Position numbers and translations under genes: made by a program. Below, piece after piece: positions 52,605-60,622 of a DNA stretch of 64,000 nt. Source of the stretch: Actinomadura xylanilytica (lineage in GTDB: Bacteria > Actinomycetota > Actinomycetes > Streptosporangiales > Streptosporangiaceae). Under the pieces are notes generated by a model, which was not told the origin of the DNA, made no database searches, and worked only from the letters and a program-made list of their open reading frames with translations. The stretch covers positions 434,001 through 498,000 of the forward strand of contig NZ_JASNWE010000002.1 of the NCBI RefSeq assembly GCF_030283145.1, given 5' to 3'. The first letter of the stretch is position 1, and each line of letters starts with the position of its first letter.

Positions 52605-52641
52605 AAAAACGCCCCGGAGCCAACAGGCCCGGGGCATTTTT
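52605..52641. terminator. Bidirectional terminator, near copy of 49111
   Basis: AAAAAC-GCCCCGG and CCGGGGC-ATTTTT arms are as at 49111, with a slightly different loop. The tRNA half plus terminator unit is therefore duplicated as a block. Confidence 0.85.
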
Positions 52642-52643
52642 GC

Positions 52644-52733
52644 GTCGACCGCCTCACCTTCGGCGGCACCATCATCGAAACCGGCACCGACTCCCACTGC
52701 CTCTCCCGGACCCGCGCAGGACGCCAGCCCTGA
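52644..52733 (+). pseudogene. IstB-like (IS21 family) C-terminal remnant
   Basis: The 29 codons starting VDRLTFGGTIIETGTDSH closely resemble the end of IS21-type IstB ATP-binding transposition helpers (…DRLTF…IIETGTxSYRL…). All upstream parts, including the Walker motifs, are missing; the sequence begins directly after the terminator. It is the scar of an IS21-like insertion. Confidence 0.5.
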
Positions 52734-52809
52734 CTGCTAATGGACACCGAAAGCTGAATCTGATGCCGATTTCGTGATGGATTTACCACCGTGATCACGG
52801 GGCTGCCGG

Positions 52810-53187
52810 TCAGGCGAGCCAGGGGGGTGTGATCTTGTTGTCGGCGTCGCCGGGGGTCCAGGCGTGAGCGTCGGCGGGAGCCGTGACGATGGCCGTGTAG
52901 CCCTGGGGGCCGGCGGTGAGCTGGCGGGTGGCGTGGGCGGGCAGGACGGCCGTGTCGCCGGGGCCCGCCGTGGAGGTTTCGCCATCGAGTTCGATGGTTG
53001 CCTCCCCTTCGAGGATGGTCCAGATCTGTTCTGCGTCGAAGGTGTGGACGGGGCCCTTCACGTCGGGCGTGACCTCGGTGCGCCAGATAGAGGATCGCGC
53101 ACCGCCCAGGGTCGGCGAGGCGAGGGTGGTCATGACGGCGTTCGGGGTCTCAGATCGACGGCTTTCGGCATGACGGACGAGGGTCAC
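52810..53187 (-). CDS. Cupin-domain protein
   Basis: The product is 125 residues with one cupin barrel. GPVHTFDAEQIWTILEGEATIELDGE is motif 1 (only one of the usual histidines is present), and PGDTAVLPAHATRQLTA is motif 2. The incomplete metal-ligand set suggests a binding or non-canonical role. A start at ATG 53133 (MTTLASPTLGGARSS) is as likely as GTG 53187. It diverges from the MarR gene, and the shared operator between them suggests MarR control. Confidence 0.82.
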   Translation of the reverse strand: MTLVRHAESRRSETPNAVMTTLASPTLGGARSSIWRTEVTPDVKGPVHTFDAEQIWTILEGEATIELDGETSTAGPGDTAVLPAHATRQLTAGPQGYTAIVTAPADAHAWTPGDADNKITPPWLA

Positions 53188-53202
53188 GGTTCACATCCCT
53201 AG

Positions 53203-53225
53203 TATAGACAATGTCGCTGTCTATA
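53203..53225. promoter_or_regulatory. MarR-type operator between cupin and marR genes
   Basis: TATAGACA-N7-TGTCTATA is a perfect 8-bp inverted repeat in the 59-base gap between divergent genes, right where the promoters must overlap. It is the expected binding site of the adjacent MarR protein, which would repress both genes until a ligand binds. Confidence 0.75.
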
Positions 53226-53246
53226 TGGTTAACGAGGTTGTCCATC

Positions 53247-53729
53247 ATGTCAAGTGATCTGCGGGGCTTCGAACTGCCGCTGCGGCTGCTGCTGGGGTTC
53301 CGGGTGCTCATCGACGAGCTACACGAGGAGCTCGCCCGGCAGGGCCATCCGCAGATGCGGCCCATGCACGGGTTCGTCTTCCAGGCCGTCATGCGAGCCG
53401 GCGGCCGGTACGGGACCACGGCCGCTGACCTGGGCCGGGCGCTGGGCGTCTCCAAGCAAGCGGCGGGCAAGACCATCGACATGCTGGAGGGTCTCGGCTA
53501 TCTGCGGCCCGGGCACGATCCTGGCGATGCGCGCCGTAAGACCTACACGCTGACCCCGCACGCCTACGATGCGCTCGAACGGTCGGAGCAGATCTTCGAG
53601 GACCTGCGCGACCAATGGGCCCAGACCATCGGCGAGGACCGGCTGCGGGCCATGGTGGAGGACCTGCGCAAGGTCACGCCACCCGACGCGTTCCGCCTCG
53701 ACACCCCGCAGTGGTTCAACTCACCGTAA
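53247..53729 (+). CDS. MarR-family transcriptional regulator
   Basis: The product is 160 residues with a winged helix. The recognition part is GTTAADLGRALGVSKQAAGKTIDMLEGLGYL and the wing is RPGHDPGDARRKTYTLT. The N- and C-terminal helices form the dimer interface. ATG 53247 is chosen because the frame start at 53211 lies inside the operator and would add unlikely residues. It is probably a repressor of itself and of the divergent cupin gene; the ligand is unknown. Confidence 0.9.
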   Translation: MSSDLRGFELPLRLLLGFRVLIDELHEELARQGHPQMRPMHGFVFQAVMRAGGRYGTTAADLGRALGVSKQAAGKTIDMLEGLGYLRPGHDPGDARRKTYTLTPHAYDALERSEQIFEDLRDQWAQTIGEDRLRAMVEDLRKVTPPDAFRLDTPQWFNSP

Positions 53730-54162
53730 CGAGCCCTTTGATCAGCCTAAGTCCGGTCCCCGACCGGGGCTTTCCCTCACCACGACCGACATGGCCAGAT
53801 CATCCGACCGCGCCCGCCGCCACAGCCCCACGCCCCAGCCTCCGCCTGTCTCACCGCCTACAGGCCACGGGCTCCACCACGACAGACGCAGTGCGGTCAC
53901 TTCTCACACATTGACCAGAGCTCCGGCCACCCCGTGCGGTCAGAACCCGCGAACAAGCGTGGCCACTCCCGCAAACAGAACCAGGCACAGGTATCCACTC
54001 GGGGATGGCTGATGCTCCACCGTCCGGGCCGTGCTGGCCGGGTGGCGGATCCGCACTGCTTCACCGCCCACCCATGACGGCCAACGGTGGTCCAGTGCGC
54101 GTACTCTCACAGCACTCCCGCAACAGCTATTCCTATCGCCGTCCCGCAGGCTGGTACGGGGC
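53730..54162. other. Intergenic region between convergent genes
   Basis: 433 bases between the ends of marR and tetR genes. I see no supported gene, RNA or strong hairpin; frames here have low coding character. Confidence 0.5.
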
Positions 54163-54741
54163 CTACAGGCTCAAGCCGGACTCCAGATGCGCCAGCGCCC
54201 TGTCGATCTCGGCGGGCCCATCCATGTCGGGGTCCTGTGCCCACTGCAGCCAGACCATGGCCACGACCCCGAAGACCGCGCCGACGGCATTGCGTATCCG
54301 CGGATCGTCCACGGCACATCGGGCCCTGTCCGCCACGATCCCGTAGACGTCCTGAATCAGATCCGGGCTTCTACGCAGGTTGGCCACCAGTAGCTCCGGC
54401 ACGGTGGCCGCGAACACCTCTCGCGCATGTCCCGCGGCGATCTCTTCGGCGGACAGGGAGGCGAACGCCGCGTGGAACGCGCCGCGCAGCACGGTGACCG
54501 GTGCACCTGGCGGCTGAGCGGCCAAGGCGTCAGCGAGGGGCGGGAAGCGATCGAGCGTGACCAGATGCTCCTTCGTCGGGAAGTAGCGGAAGAAGGTGGC
54601 GGGAGAGACTTCGGCGGCCTGGGAGATCTGCTCGATGGCGGTGGCGTTGTAGCCGCGCTCCCGGAAGAGCCTGAACGCCTCGCGCAGGATCGTCTCCCGG
54701 GTCCTGGCCTTCTTGCGCTCGCGCAGCCCCCCGTCACCCAT
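54163..54741 (-). CDS. TetR-family transcriptional regulator
   Basis: The product has 192 residues. The N-terminal HTH (RETILREAFRLFRERGYNATAIEQISQAAEVSPATFFRYFPTKEHLV) is canonical. The C-terminal domain (about 70-190) is all-helical, matching MftR/TetR-C type ligand domains. It diverges from the VOC-family gene, and a palindrome sits in the 212-base gap, so it likely represses that gene and itself. Confidence 0.92.
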   Translation of the reverse strand: MGDGGLRERKKARTRETILREAFRLFRERGYNATAIEQISQAAEVSPATFFRYFPTKEHLVTLDRFPPLADALAAQPPGAPVTVLRGAFHAAFASLSAEEIAAGHAREVFAATVPELLVANLRRSPDLIQDVYGIVADRARCAVDDPRIRNAVGAVFGVVAMVWLQWAQDPDMDGPAEIDRALAHLESGLSL

Positions 54742-54776
54742 GCCCCAAACTCTATCGCACCCACAATTGATAGCAG

Positions 54777-54792
54777 ACTCTCATAAGAGAGT
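54777..54792. promoter_or_regulatory. TetR-type operator
   Basis: ACTCTC-ATAA-GAGAGT is a perfect palindrome 35 bases before the TetR start. A further half-site (GGCTCTCAGAAG) follows. The position suits control of the divergent tetR and VOC promoters. Confidence 0.65.
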
Positions 54793-54953
54793 AGGCTCTC
54801 AGAAGATCGAGAGAAGCCTTGCCGGTTGCCCACGTTGGGGAGTGGTGTGCCCTGGAGGCTGCGGACCTCACGGGTCTTGCGGCGAATGCCCCCGCAGAAA
54901 CCGCGTCCACAACATCCGAGCAATTGGCCCATGACACCGGAGGGGGCCCCGTA

Positions 54954-55943
54954 ATGGGCGACGACATCAACGGCCTGCACCATGTGGGACACATCGTGCG
55001 AGACATGGACCAGGCAATGGGGCGGTACCGGCAACTCGGCTTCACCGTGCAGGCACCTGCCTATCCCGTTCTTCCCCGTGTTGCGGGAGGCCCCGCCGAG
55101 CCGTTCGGGGTGGCCAACACCCACATCTATCTCTCCCGCAACTTCATCGAACTGGTGGCCGTCATCGACGACACCGGCCGCATGCCCGGCGAAGCCCGCC
55201 CAATCCCGCTGCAGGTGCCCGACGACAAACTGCCGGGGCTGACGGCCGCCATCCGAGCCACGGCCGCCAACATCACCTCCTTTCTCCAGCGCTTCGAGGG
55301 CCTCCACATCGTGATCGCCGATACCCCGCACATCGACAGCGTCGCCGCACGGCTGACCGCGGCCGGCGTCGGCCACGGCGGCGTGCACGCCATCCAGCGG
55401 CCCGTCGAGACCCGCACCGGAACCACGATGGAACCCGCCCGCTACCTGGAGATCTCCGATCCCGGTCTGCCCGTCGGGCGCGTGCCGGAAGGCAGGATCG
55501 GATTCGCCCAGAACACTCCAGCCGAGGCGCTCGCAGATCAGCAGCACAACGACCATCCCAATGGCGCCACCGAACTGATCGGAGCCGTGCTGTGCGTCGC
55601 CGACCCGGCGCTGCCCGAACTGGAGCGCCGCTACAGCACCTACTTCGGCCAAGCCCGAGAGGGCCAGATAGGGCGATTCGAGCGGGCGAACGTCACCGTT
55701 GTGGCCGCATCGGCACTTGCCGACCTGCTGCCCGGTGAACGTCCGACGGCCCTGCCTGCGTTCGTCGCCTACGCGGTGTCCGTACGCGACCTCGCCGCCA
55801 CCGAGCGGACCTTGCGCGACAACGGCGTCCCCATCATCGGCACCAGGCCCGGAGAGATGTTCGTCCCGGCCGACGCCGCGCTGGGTGCCGCGATCATCTT
55901 CCGCCAGGATGACCGACGGTCACTGACGCTTTCTTCGTGGTGA
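54954..55943 (+). CDS. VOC-superfamily (glyoxalase-like domain) protein
   Basis: The product has 329 residues with two related halves. GLHHVGHIVRDMDQAMGRYRQLGF opens a glyoxalase-like domain (PF13468-like), and THIYLSRNFIELVAVID supplies the second metal-side strand. The second half (about 200-320) repeats the fold with LIGAVLCVADPALPELERRYSTYFG. The enzymatic activity is unknown: the metal set His-Glu is only partly visible. ATG 54954 follows GGAGG; the 45-codon extension upstream overlaps the operator region and is rejected. It is presumably induced when the divergent TetR releases DNA. Confidence 0.85.
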   Translation: MGDDINGLHHVGHIVRDMDQAMGRYRQLGFTVQAPAYPVLPRVAGGPAEPFGVANTHIYLSRNFIELVAVIDDTGRMPGEARPIPLQVPDDKLPGLTAAIRATAANITSFLQRFEGLHIVIADTPHIDSVAARLTAAGVGHGGVHAIQRPVETRTGTTMEPARYLEISDPGLPVGRVPEGRIGFAQNTPAEALADQQHNDHPNGATELIGAVLCVADPALPELERRYSTYFGQAREGQIGRFERANVTVVAASALADLLPGERPTALPAFVAYAVSVRDLAATERTLRDNGVPIIGTRPGEMFVPADAALGAAIIFRQDDRRSLTLSSW

Positions 55944-56065
55944 TCACTTCCGGTTTGTGTTCAGTACAAGGGCTGCGCGGGTGATAGCGCCGGATGGGTG
56001 GCCGAGCAGGCCTCCGGGGGTCCCGCGCGCCCGCGCACGACCGTGTCAGGCAGTAGCCTTCCGGT

Positions 56066-56860
56066 GTGCGGAAAGAGCGCGATGAGGGTTCCGAGGACCA
56101 GACCGGCCGGACCAGACCGGCCTATCCCATCTCGTCGGTCGACAACGCGCTCCGGCTCCTCGCGATGTTCGGCGAGCATGAGCGGGTCAGGCTGTCGGAC
56201 GCCAAGGACTACCTGGGCGTCGCCCACTCCACCGCGCACCGGCTGCTGGCCATGCTCGCCTTCCATGGCTTCGTCAGCCAGGAGCCGGACTCGCGCGGCT
56301 ATGTGGCCGGACCGGCGCTGGTGGAGATCGGCCTGGCCGCGATCGCGAACATGGATGTCCGCGGGTCGGCCCGGCCGCTTCTGGAGGAGCTGACCGCCAC
56401 GTTCGGGGAGACGGCGCATCTGGTCACCCTGGAGGGATCCATGGTCCGCTACCTGGACGCGGTGGAGAGCCCGCGCGCGCTCCGCGTCGCGTCCCGGACC
56501 GGGACGACCTTCGCCGCGCACTGCACGGCGTCGGGCAAGGCGCTGCTCGCCCAGCTCAGTGACCAGCGGCTCGCCGCGCTGTTCCCCGCCGGAGAGCTGC
56601 CGCCCGCGCAGACACCGGAGTCCATCAACGGCCTGGCCGACCTCAGGGACGAGCTGGCTCTGGTCCGCTCACGCGGGTACGCCGTCAACCGGGGCGAGAG
56701 CGAGGACGGCGTGGCCTCCGTCGCCGTCGCGGTGCCGGCGTCCCACCGCGCCCCGCGGACGGCCGTCTCCGTCTCCGTCCCGCTCTCCCGGCTCTCCGAC
56801 GAGCTGATCCACGCTATCGCCGCCCGCATCCAGCAGGCGGTCAAGAGGCTCGGCACCTAG
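56066..56860 (+). CDS. IclR-family transcriptional regulator
   Basis: The product has 264 residues. The N-terminal winged helix (SSVDNALRLLAMFGEHERVRLSDAKDYLGVAHSTAHRLLAMLAFHGFV) is followed by the IclR effector domain with TFAAHCTASGKALLAQL and YAVNRGESEDGVASVAVAVP. The start is GTG 56066. It converges with the aromatic dioxygenase operon, its closest neighbour, and IclR proteins commonly control aromatic catabolism. It most likely regulates the two divergent operons at 56.9-63.5 kb, with an aromatic acid or pathway intermediate as ligand. Confidence 0.9.
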   Translation: MRKERDEGSEDQTGRTRPAYPISSVDNALRLLAMFGEHERVRLSDAKDYLGVAHSTAHRLLAMLAFHGFVSQEPDSRGYVAGPALVEIGLAAIANMDVRGSARPLLEELTATFGETAHLVTLEGSMVRYLDAVESPRALRVASRTGTTFAAHCTASGKALLAQLSDQRLAALFPAGELPPAQTPESINGLADLRDELALVRSRGYAVNRGESEDGVASVAVAVPASHRAPRTAVSVSVPLSRLSDELIHAIAARIQQAVKRLGT

Positions 56861-56866
56861 GGTGTC

Positions 56867-57637
56867 TCAGGCGATGCCGATGCCGCCGTCGGAGTGGACG
56901 ATGGTGCCGGTGACGCCGCGAGCCCGGTCGGAGGCCAAGAAGACATATCCGCCCGCGTGGTCGGCTCCGGTGAGCGCGACCGCGAGCGGAGTCCGGCCTC
57001 GCAGCTCCGCTTCGCGCTCGGGCGTGGCCACGAGTTCACGATCGGCCTGCCCGAGCCCCTCGGCACCGCGCAACCGGGTGCCCAGCGTGCCGCCGGGCGC
57101 GACGCCGTTCACCCGGACCTCGGGGGCGAGCTCGTGGGCCAGGGCGGTCACGCAGCCGCGTACGGCGAACTTCGATCCGACGTACAGGATGCCGCCGCGC
57201 CCTGGATAGAACCCGGACGTGGACACCGTCAGGACGATCGAGCCGCCGGACGCGCGCAGGTGCGGCAGCGCCGCCTTCACCGACACCAGCTGGCTCTTCA
57301 CGTTCACCCGGTAGATCTCGTCGAAGCCCTCGTCCAGCTCGGTGTCGCTCAGTTCCGACAGGCCGCGGTAGAAGTCGAAGATCCCCACGCAGTTCACCAG
57401 GATGTCCAACCCGCCGAACGCGTCGACGGCGGCCCGGACCGCCTCGCGGGCGTCATCGGCCCGCGTCGAGTCGCCCTGTGTCACGACCTGGCACGGCAGC
57501 GCGCCGCATCGGGCCGGATCGAGCTCCAGGGCGCCGACCTGGGCGCCTTCGTCGGTGAAGGCGTCCACCACCGCCCGGCCGATGCCCGATCCCGCGCCGA
57601 CCACGAGGGCGCGCCGTCCCGCGAGCCAGCCCGCCAT
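56867..57637 (-). CDS. cis-Dihydrodiol dehydrogenase (SDR family)
   Basis: The product has 256 residues. RRALVVGAGSGIGRAVVDAF binds NAD, NCVGIF is the NAG-like strand, and the catalytic set S-Y-K is seen in TVSTSGFYPGRGGILYVGSKFAV. The length and overall sequence match BphB/HcaB-type 2,3-dihydroxy-dihydro aromatic dehydrogenases. It rearomatises the cis-dihydrodiol made by the dioxygenase. It is the last gene of the operon, and its ATG overlaps the stop of the 64-residue gene. Confidence 0.88.
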   Translation of the reverse strand: MAGWLAGRRALVVGAGSGIGRAVVDAFTDEGAQVGALELDPARCGALPCQVVTQGDSTRADDAREAVRAAVDAFGGLDILVNCVGIFDFYRGLSELSDTELDEGFDEIYRVNVKSQLVSVKAALPHLRASGGSIVLTVSTSGFYPGRGGILYVGSKFAVRGCVTALAHELAPEVRVNGVAPGGTLGTRLRGAEGLGQADRELVATPEREAELRGRTPLAVALTGADHAGGYVFLASDRARGVTGTIVHSDGGIGIA

Positions 57638-57831
57638 CAGTGTTCCGGCCCGTGCGGAGTGGCGAGGAGAGCGGAGAACGCCTCGTGCTCCTGCCAGGTG
57701 AGCGCCTCCAGTTCCAGCGGGCAGAGCAGGATCTCCCGGCCGGTGCGGGGCGCGGCGATGCGCAGCCGCATCCCGTTGCGGGTCCGCACCAGGTCCACCT
57801 CGACCTCGGCGTATTCGTTGGCAAGTATCAT
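57637..57831 (-). CDS. Small conserved protein of dioxygenase operon
   Basis: The product has 64 residues starting MILANEYAEVEVDLVRTRNGMRLRI; it is beta-rich and acidic at the end (LTWQEHEAFSALL). Similar small frames are often found between dioxygenase and dehydrogenase genes in actinobacterial aromatic operons, where they are sometimes labelled dihydrodiol dehydrogenase without evidence. ATG 57831 follows GGGGTGGGG. It is tightly packed on both sides. The function is unknown; it may be an assembly or regulatory subunit. Confidence 0.72.
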   Translation of the reverse strand: MILANEYAEVEVDLVRTRNGMRLRIAAPRTGREILLCPLELEALTWQEHEAFSALLATPHGPEH

Positions 57832-57840
57832 CCCCACCCC

Positions 57841-58353
57841 TTACAGGAAGATCGCCAGGTTCTGGGTGCGCAGGACGGTCTCGTCGACGAGCACCCTCCT
57901 GCGGGCGAGCCGGAGCGCGCCGTCGACGCGCCGCAGCACGTCTTCGCGGCCGGCCGAAAGCAGGTCGGCCTCGCGGTTGTCGCCCCTGCTGCGGAAGAGC
58001 AGCAGCGACGACTCGGCGCGCAGTTCGCCCCCGGCCGCGCGGAACGTGCGCACGTTCGTCACGAAGTGCCGGGTCCGGGACGGCGGATCCTCGGTCCAGG
58101 CGTGGTCGGTGGCGAAGCGGTCGACGCGTTTGCGCAGCGAATAGAGGTCCTCGTCGAAGTGCCCCATGTCCGGGAGGGTGTCGAAGCCGGCGCCGCGCGC
58201 GGTCGCGACCCGGACCGGCATCAGATAGCGGATGTCGTCAGTGAGCAGGTCCAGCCAGCCCGCATGGTCCTGACGGTCCAGGAGGGCCGCCTCCTCCACC
58301 AGGAACTGGTGGACGTCCAGGTGGTCCGGGTCGCTGTAGCGCACGAGCGTCAT
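57841..58353 (-). CDS. Aromatic-ring-hydroxylating dioxygenase beta subunit
   Basis: The product has 170 residues and the NTF2-like fold of small Rieske dioxygenase subunits: VHQFLVEEAALLDRQDHAGWLDLLTDDIRYLMPVRVATARG and a C-terminal RRVLVDETVLRTQNLAIFL, the usual ending of this family. It forms the alpha3beta3 core and affects stability and specificity. Its ATG overlaps the alpha-subunit stop by four bases (ATGA), so the subunits are made together. Confidence 0.92.
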   Translation of the reverse strand: MTLVRYSDPDHLDVHQFLVEEAALLDRQDHAGWLDLLTDDIRYLMPVRVATARGAGFDTLPDMGHFDEDLYSLRKRVDRFATDHAWTEDPPSRTRHFVTNVRTFRAAGGELRAESSLLLFRSRGDNREADLLSAGREDVLRRVDGALRLARRRVLVDETVLRTQNLAIFL

Positions 58354-59714
58354 GTCCGGGCCCCCAGGTCGAGTCGTTCGGTGGCCGGCGGCGCGGTCTC
58401 CAGGTGGTCGAGCCACATCGACAGCCAGTGCCGCTGGTTGAACTCCCCGAACCCCTGCCTGGCCGTGCCGGGGCCGGAGAACGCGGTCATCGGGGGTGTG
58501 ATCGGCTCACCGGCCGAGGTCAGGCCCATCCGGCTGTTGAGGTTGAAGCGGTGCGCCATGGAGCCGCCGGCCATCTCGGTGATCGACACCCAGTTCTCCA
58601 CGTCGTCCTGCTCGAACATGCCCGAGCTGCCGAAGCACATGAGGTAGGCCTTGTAGGAGTCGCGTTTGAACGACTCGGGAGCGGCGCCGTCCACGGCGAA
58701 CCACGACAGCACCTCGGTCTCGTTCTGCGACACCGGCTGCCACTGGCGGACGGAGATGAACGGCGCCACCGTCCCGGCCTCGTCGATCTGGGGCCAGTTG
58801 TGCACGAAGCTGAGGTTGGGGAAGAGTGTGGCGGCCGACACCATGAACCCGTCGTCCTCGACCAGCATCCGCTGCTGGGGCGACCACAGCGCCCCCATCC
58901 GCTCGATCATCTCCCCGGGGTAGCCGACGTAGCGGAGCTTCTCGGCGAAGTCGCCGGGTGGGAGCTTGTAGGTGGTCCCGGCTCCGGGTCCGGCGAAGTA
59001 GAGGGCGCCTTCCTTGCGCTTGTTCGCCTTGGGCTCCCGGAAGAGCCCGATGTCGACGACGCTCGCGTGCGTGTGGGGCGTGTGGTAGCTGTCGCCCGCG
59101 AAGTTCTCCGCGCCGATCTTCCAGTTGGCCTTCACCCGCCAGCGCTGCGGCCCGCGGAACTCCAGCCCGGCGGGGCTCTGGCGGGCGTAGAGGTCCAGGT
59201 AGAACGCGAAGTCTCCGAGATACTCCGGCAGGGGCGGCGCGTTCGGGTCGAGGCTGATGAAGACGAAGCCCCGGTAGGTGTCCATGGACGGTGCCGGGAG
59301 GAGTCGCTCTCCCCGCTTGGCGAACCCGTCCTCGCCGCCGTAGGCGTCCACGTGGAAGGGCAGCCCGGCCAGCCGGCCGTCGTTGCGGTAGGTCCAGGCG
59401 TGGTAGGGGCAGCGGAAGTGGGAGGCGTTGCCCAGCTCGGCCCGGCACACCTGCATGCCGCGGTGCAGGCACATGTTGAACATGACCCGGACGGTGCCCT
59501 GCTCGTCCCGGGCGACGATGAAGGAGTCGTCCAGCACCCGCCGCACCACGTAGTCGCCGGGCTCGGGCAGCTCCGACTCGTGCGCCACGAACACCCAGGC
59601 GCGTGAGAACAGGCGCTCGCGCTCCAGCCGGAAGACCTCCTCGTCGTTGTAGATGTATGCGGGGATCATGCCTCGCCGCACATCGGCGAGTGCCGTGACC
59701 GGATCGAACGTCAT
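58350..59714 (-). CDS. Rieske aromatic-ring-hydroxylating dioxygenase alpha subunit
   Basis: The product has 454 residues. The Rieske 2Fe-2S ligands are C82 and H84 (CLH), then C102 and H105 (CPYH), with the canonical 17-residue spacing. The mononuclear iron site is D208-x2-H211-x4-H216 in GDSYHTPHTH. The enzyme adds both atoms of O2 to an aromatic ring, giving a cis-dihydrodiol. ATG 59714 overlaps the upstream decarboxylase stop (ATGA). The substrate cannot be read directly, but the decarboxylase partner points to an aromatic mono- or dicarboxylate. Ferredoxin and reductase are not in the operon. Confidence 0.94.
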   Translation of the reverse strand: MTFDPVTALADVRRGMIPAYIYNDEEVFRLERERLFSRAWVFVAHESELPEPGDYVVRRVLDDSFIVARDEQGTVRVMFNMCLHRGMQVCRAELGNASHFRCPYHAWTYRNDGRLAGLPFHVDAYGGEDGFAKRGERLLPAPSMDTYRGFVFISLDPNAPPLPEYLGDFAFYLDLYARQSPAGLEFRGPQRWRVKANWKIGAENFAGDSYHTPHTHASVVDIGLFREPKANKRKEGALYFAGPGAGTTYKLPPGDFAEKLRYVGYPGEMIERMGALWSPQQRMLVEDDGFMVSAATLFPNLSFVHNWPQIDEAGTVAPFISVRQWQPVSQNETEVLSWFAVDGAAPESFKRDSYKAYLMCFGSSGMFEQDDVENWVSITEMAGGSMAHRFNLNSRMGLTSAGEPITPPMTAFSGPGTARQGFGEFNQRHWLSMWLDHLETAPPATERLDLGART

Positions 59715-60511
59715 CGTGTCTCCTCCAACCGGCCGTACCCGGACCGACCGGTGCCGGACGGCCCCGGGGTGGACGCCCCGGAGCCGGGCAGGCCGAGGCC
59801 GGAGGCCTCGAGCCGGGCGAGCCGGTAGCGCCAGATCGACTCCTCGTTCAGCTCGGCGCCCAGGTCGGGCAGCTCCGCCACGTCCTCGTCCGGAAGACTC
59901 CGCGGTGCGCCGCCGGGGCGGCTCGCCTGGAGCGTCATCCGGGCCAGTGCCTCCACGTTGAGGGTCCGGACCACCGCCTGCGCGACGGTGGCGCCGGTGA
60001 CGGTGACGCCGTGGCCGCGAAGCGCGCACACCGGCCGGTCGCCCATCGCCGCGAGCATGTCCCCGGCCAGGTCGGTGGTGCGGATGAGAACGCCCCGCTC
60101 GTACACCGGGATCCCCTCCAGCGCGAGCCGCATGGCCGGGATGTTGTACGCGCCGAAGATCGGCCGCAGCGGCAGCCGGGCCAGGTCGGCGGCCACGAGC
60201 GCGGGCGGATGCGCATGCACCACCACGGTCGCCTCCGGCCGCCGCCGCAGGGTCTCGGTGTGGATCGGCAGTTCGGCCGGGACGGCGTAGCCGTCGGGAA
60301 GCCGGTCGTATGGCCCGTCCAGCGGGACGGGCCGCACGTCCTCCGGCGTGGTGAACAGCAGTCCGCTCTCCTGTGGCCCGCGGCATCTGACCAGCATCCG
60401 GTCCGCGCCGATCCGCAGGCTCACATGGCCGAGGACGTCCTCGGCCAACCCGGCGTGCGCGAGCACCCGGCACGCGAGCGCGACCAGCCGCCGTTCCTCC
60501 CCGAACTCCAT
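59711..60511 (-). CDS. Class II aldolase/adducin-family decarboxylase (PhtC-like)
   Basis: The product has 266 residues with the aldolase II fold. The metal histidines are seen in VVVHAHPPALVAADL and LRGHGVTVTG, and an Asn/Gly-rich LGHVSLRIGADRMLVRCRG begins the phosphate/carboxylate pocket. In Gram-positive phthalate-type pathways this family removes a carboxyl group from dihydroxylated aromatic acids (3,4-dihydroxyphthalate decarboxylase), which fits its place as first gene of a dioxygenase operon. L-fuculose-type aldolase activity is the alternative. ATG 60511 follows GAGGGG; the C-terminal 40 residues are Gly/Ser/Pro-rich. Confidence 0.82.
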   Translation of the reverse strand: MEFGEERRLVALACRVLAHAGLAEDVLGHVSLRIGADRMLVRCRGPQESGLLFTTPEDVRPVPLDGPYDRLPDGYAVPAELPIHTETLRRRPEATVVVHAHPPALVAADLARLPLRPIFGAYNIPAMRLALEGIPVYERGVLIRTTDLAGDMLAAMGDRPVCALRGHGVTVTGATVAQAVVRTLNVEALARMTLQASRPGGAPRSLPDEDVAELPDLGAELNEESIWRYRLARLEASGLGLPGSGASTPGPSGTGRSGYGRLEETR

Positions 60512-60534
60512 CCACACCCCTCAGAATCTGTACT

Positions 60535-60550
60535 CAGGAAAATTTTGCTG
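60535..60550. promoter_or_regulatory. Candidate IclR operator between divergent aromatic operons
   Basis: CAGGAAAATTTTGCTG is a nearly perfect 16-bp palindrome (one mismatched pair) in the 111-base gap between the decarboxylase and ligase genes. Its AT core and position fit an IclR-type site controlling both operons. Confidence 0.5.
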
Positions 60551-60622
60551 CCGCAAGTCTGCCCTGGAGAAAGTAGTTCTGCAATGATCCCCCTCACGAG
60601 CCGTTCGAGAAGGGGCCACCCG

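Noticed and set aside
54819..54953. 45-codon N-terminal extension of the VOC protein
   Set aside because: It lacks similarity to the family, begins just after the operator half-sites, and GGAGG precedes the later ATG at 54954.
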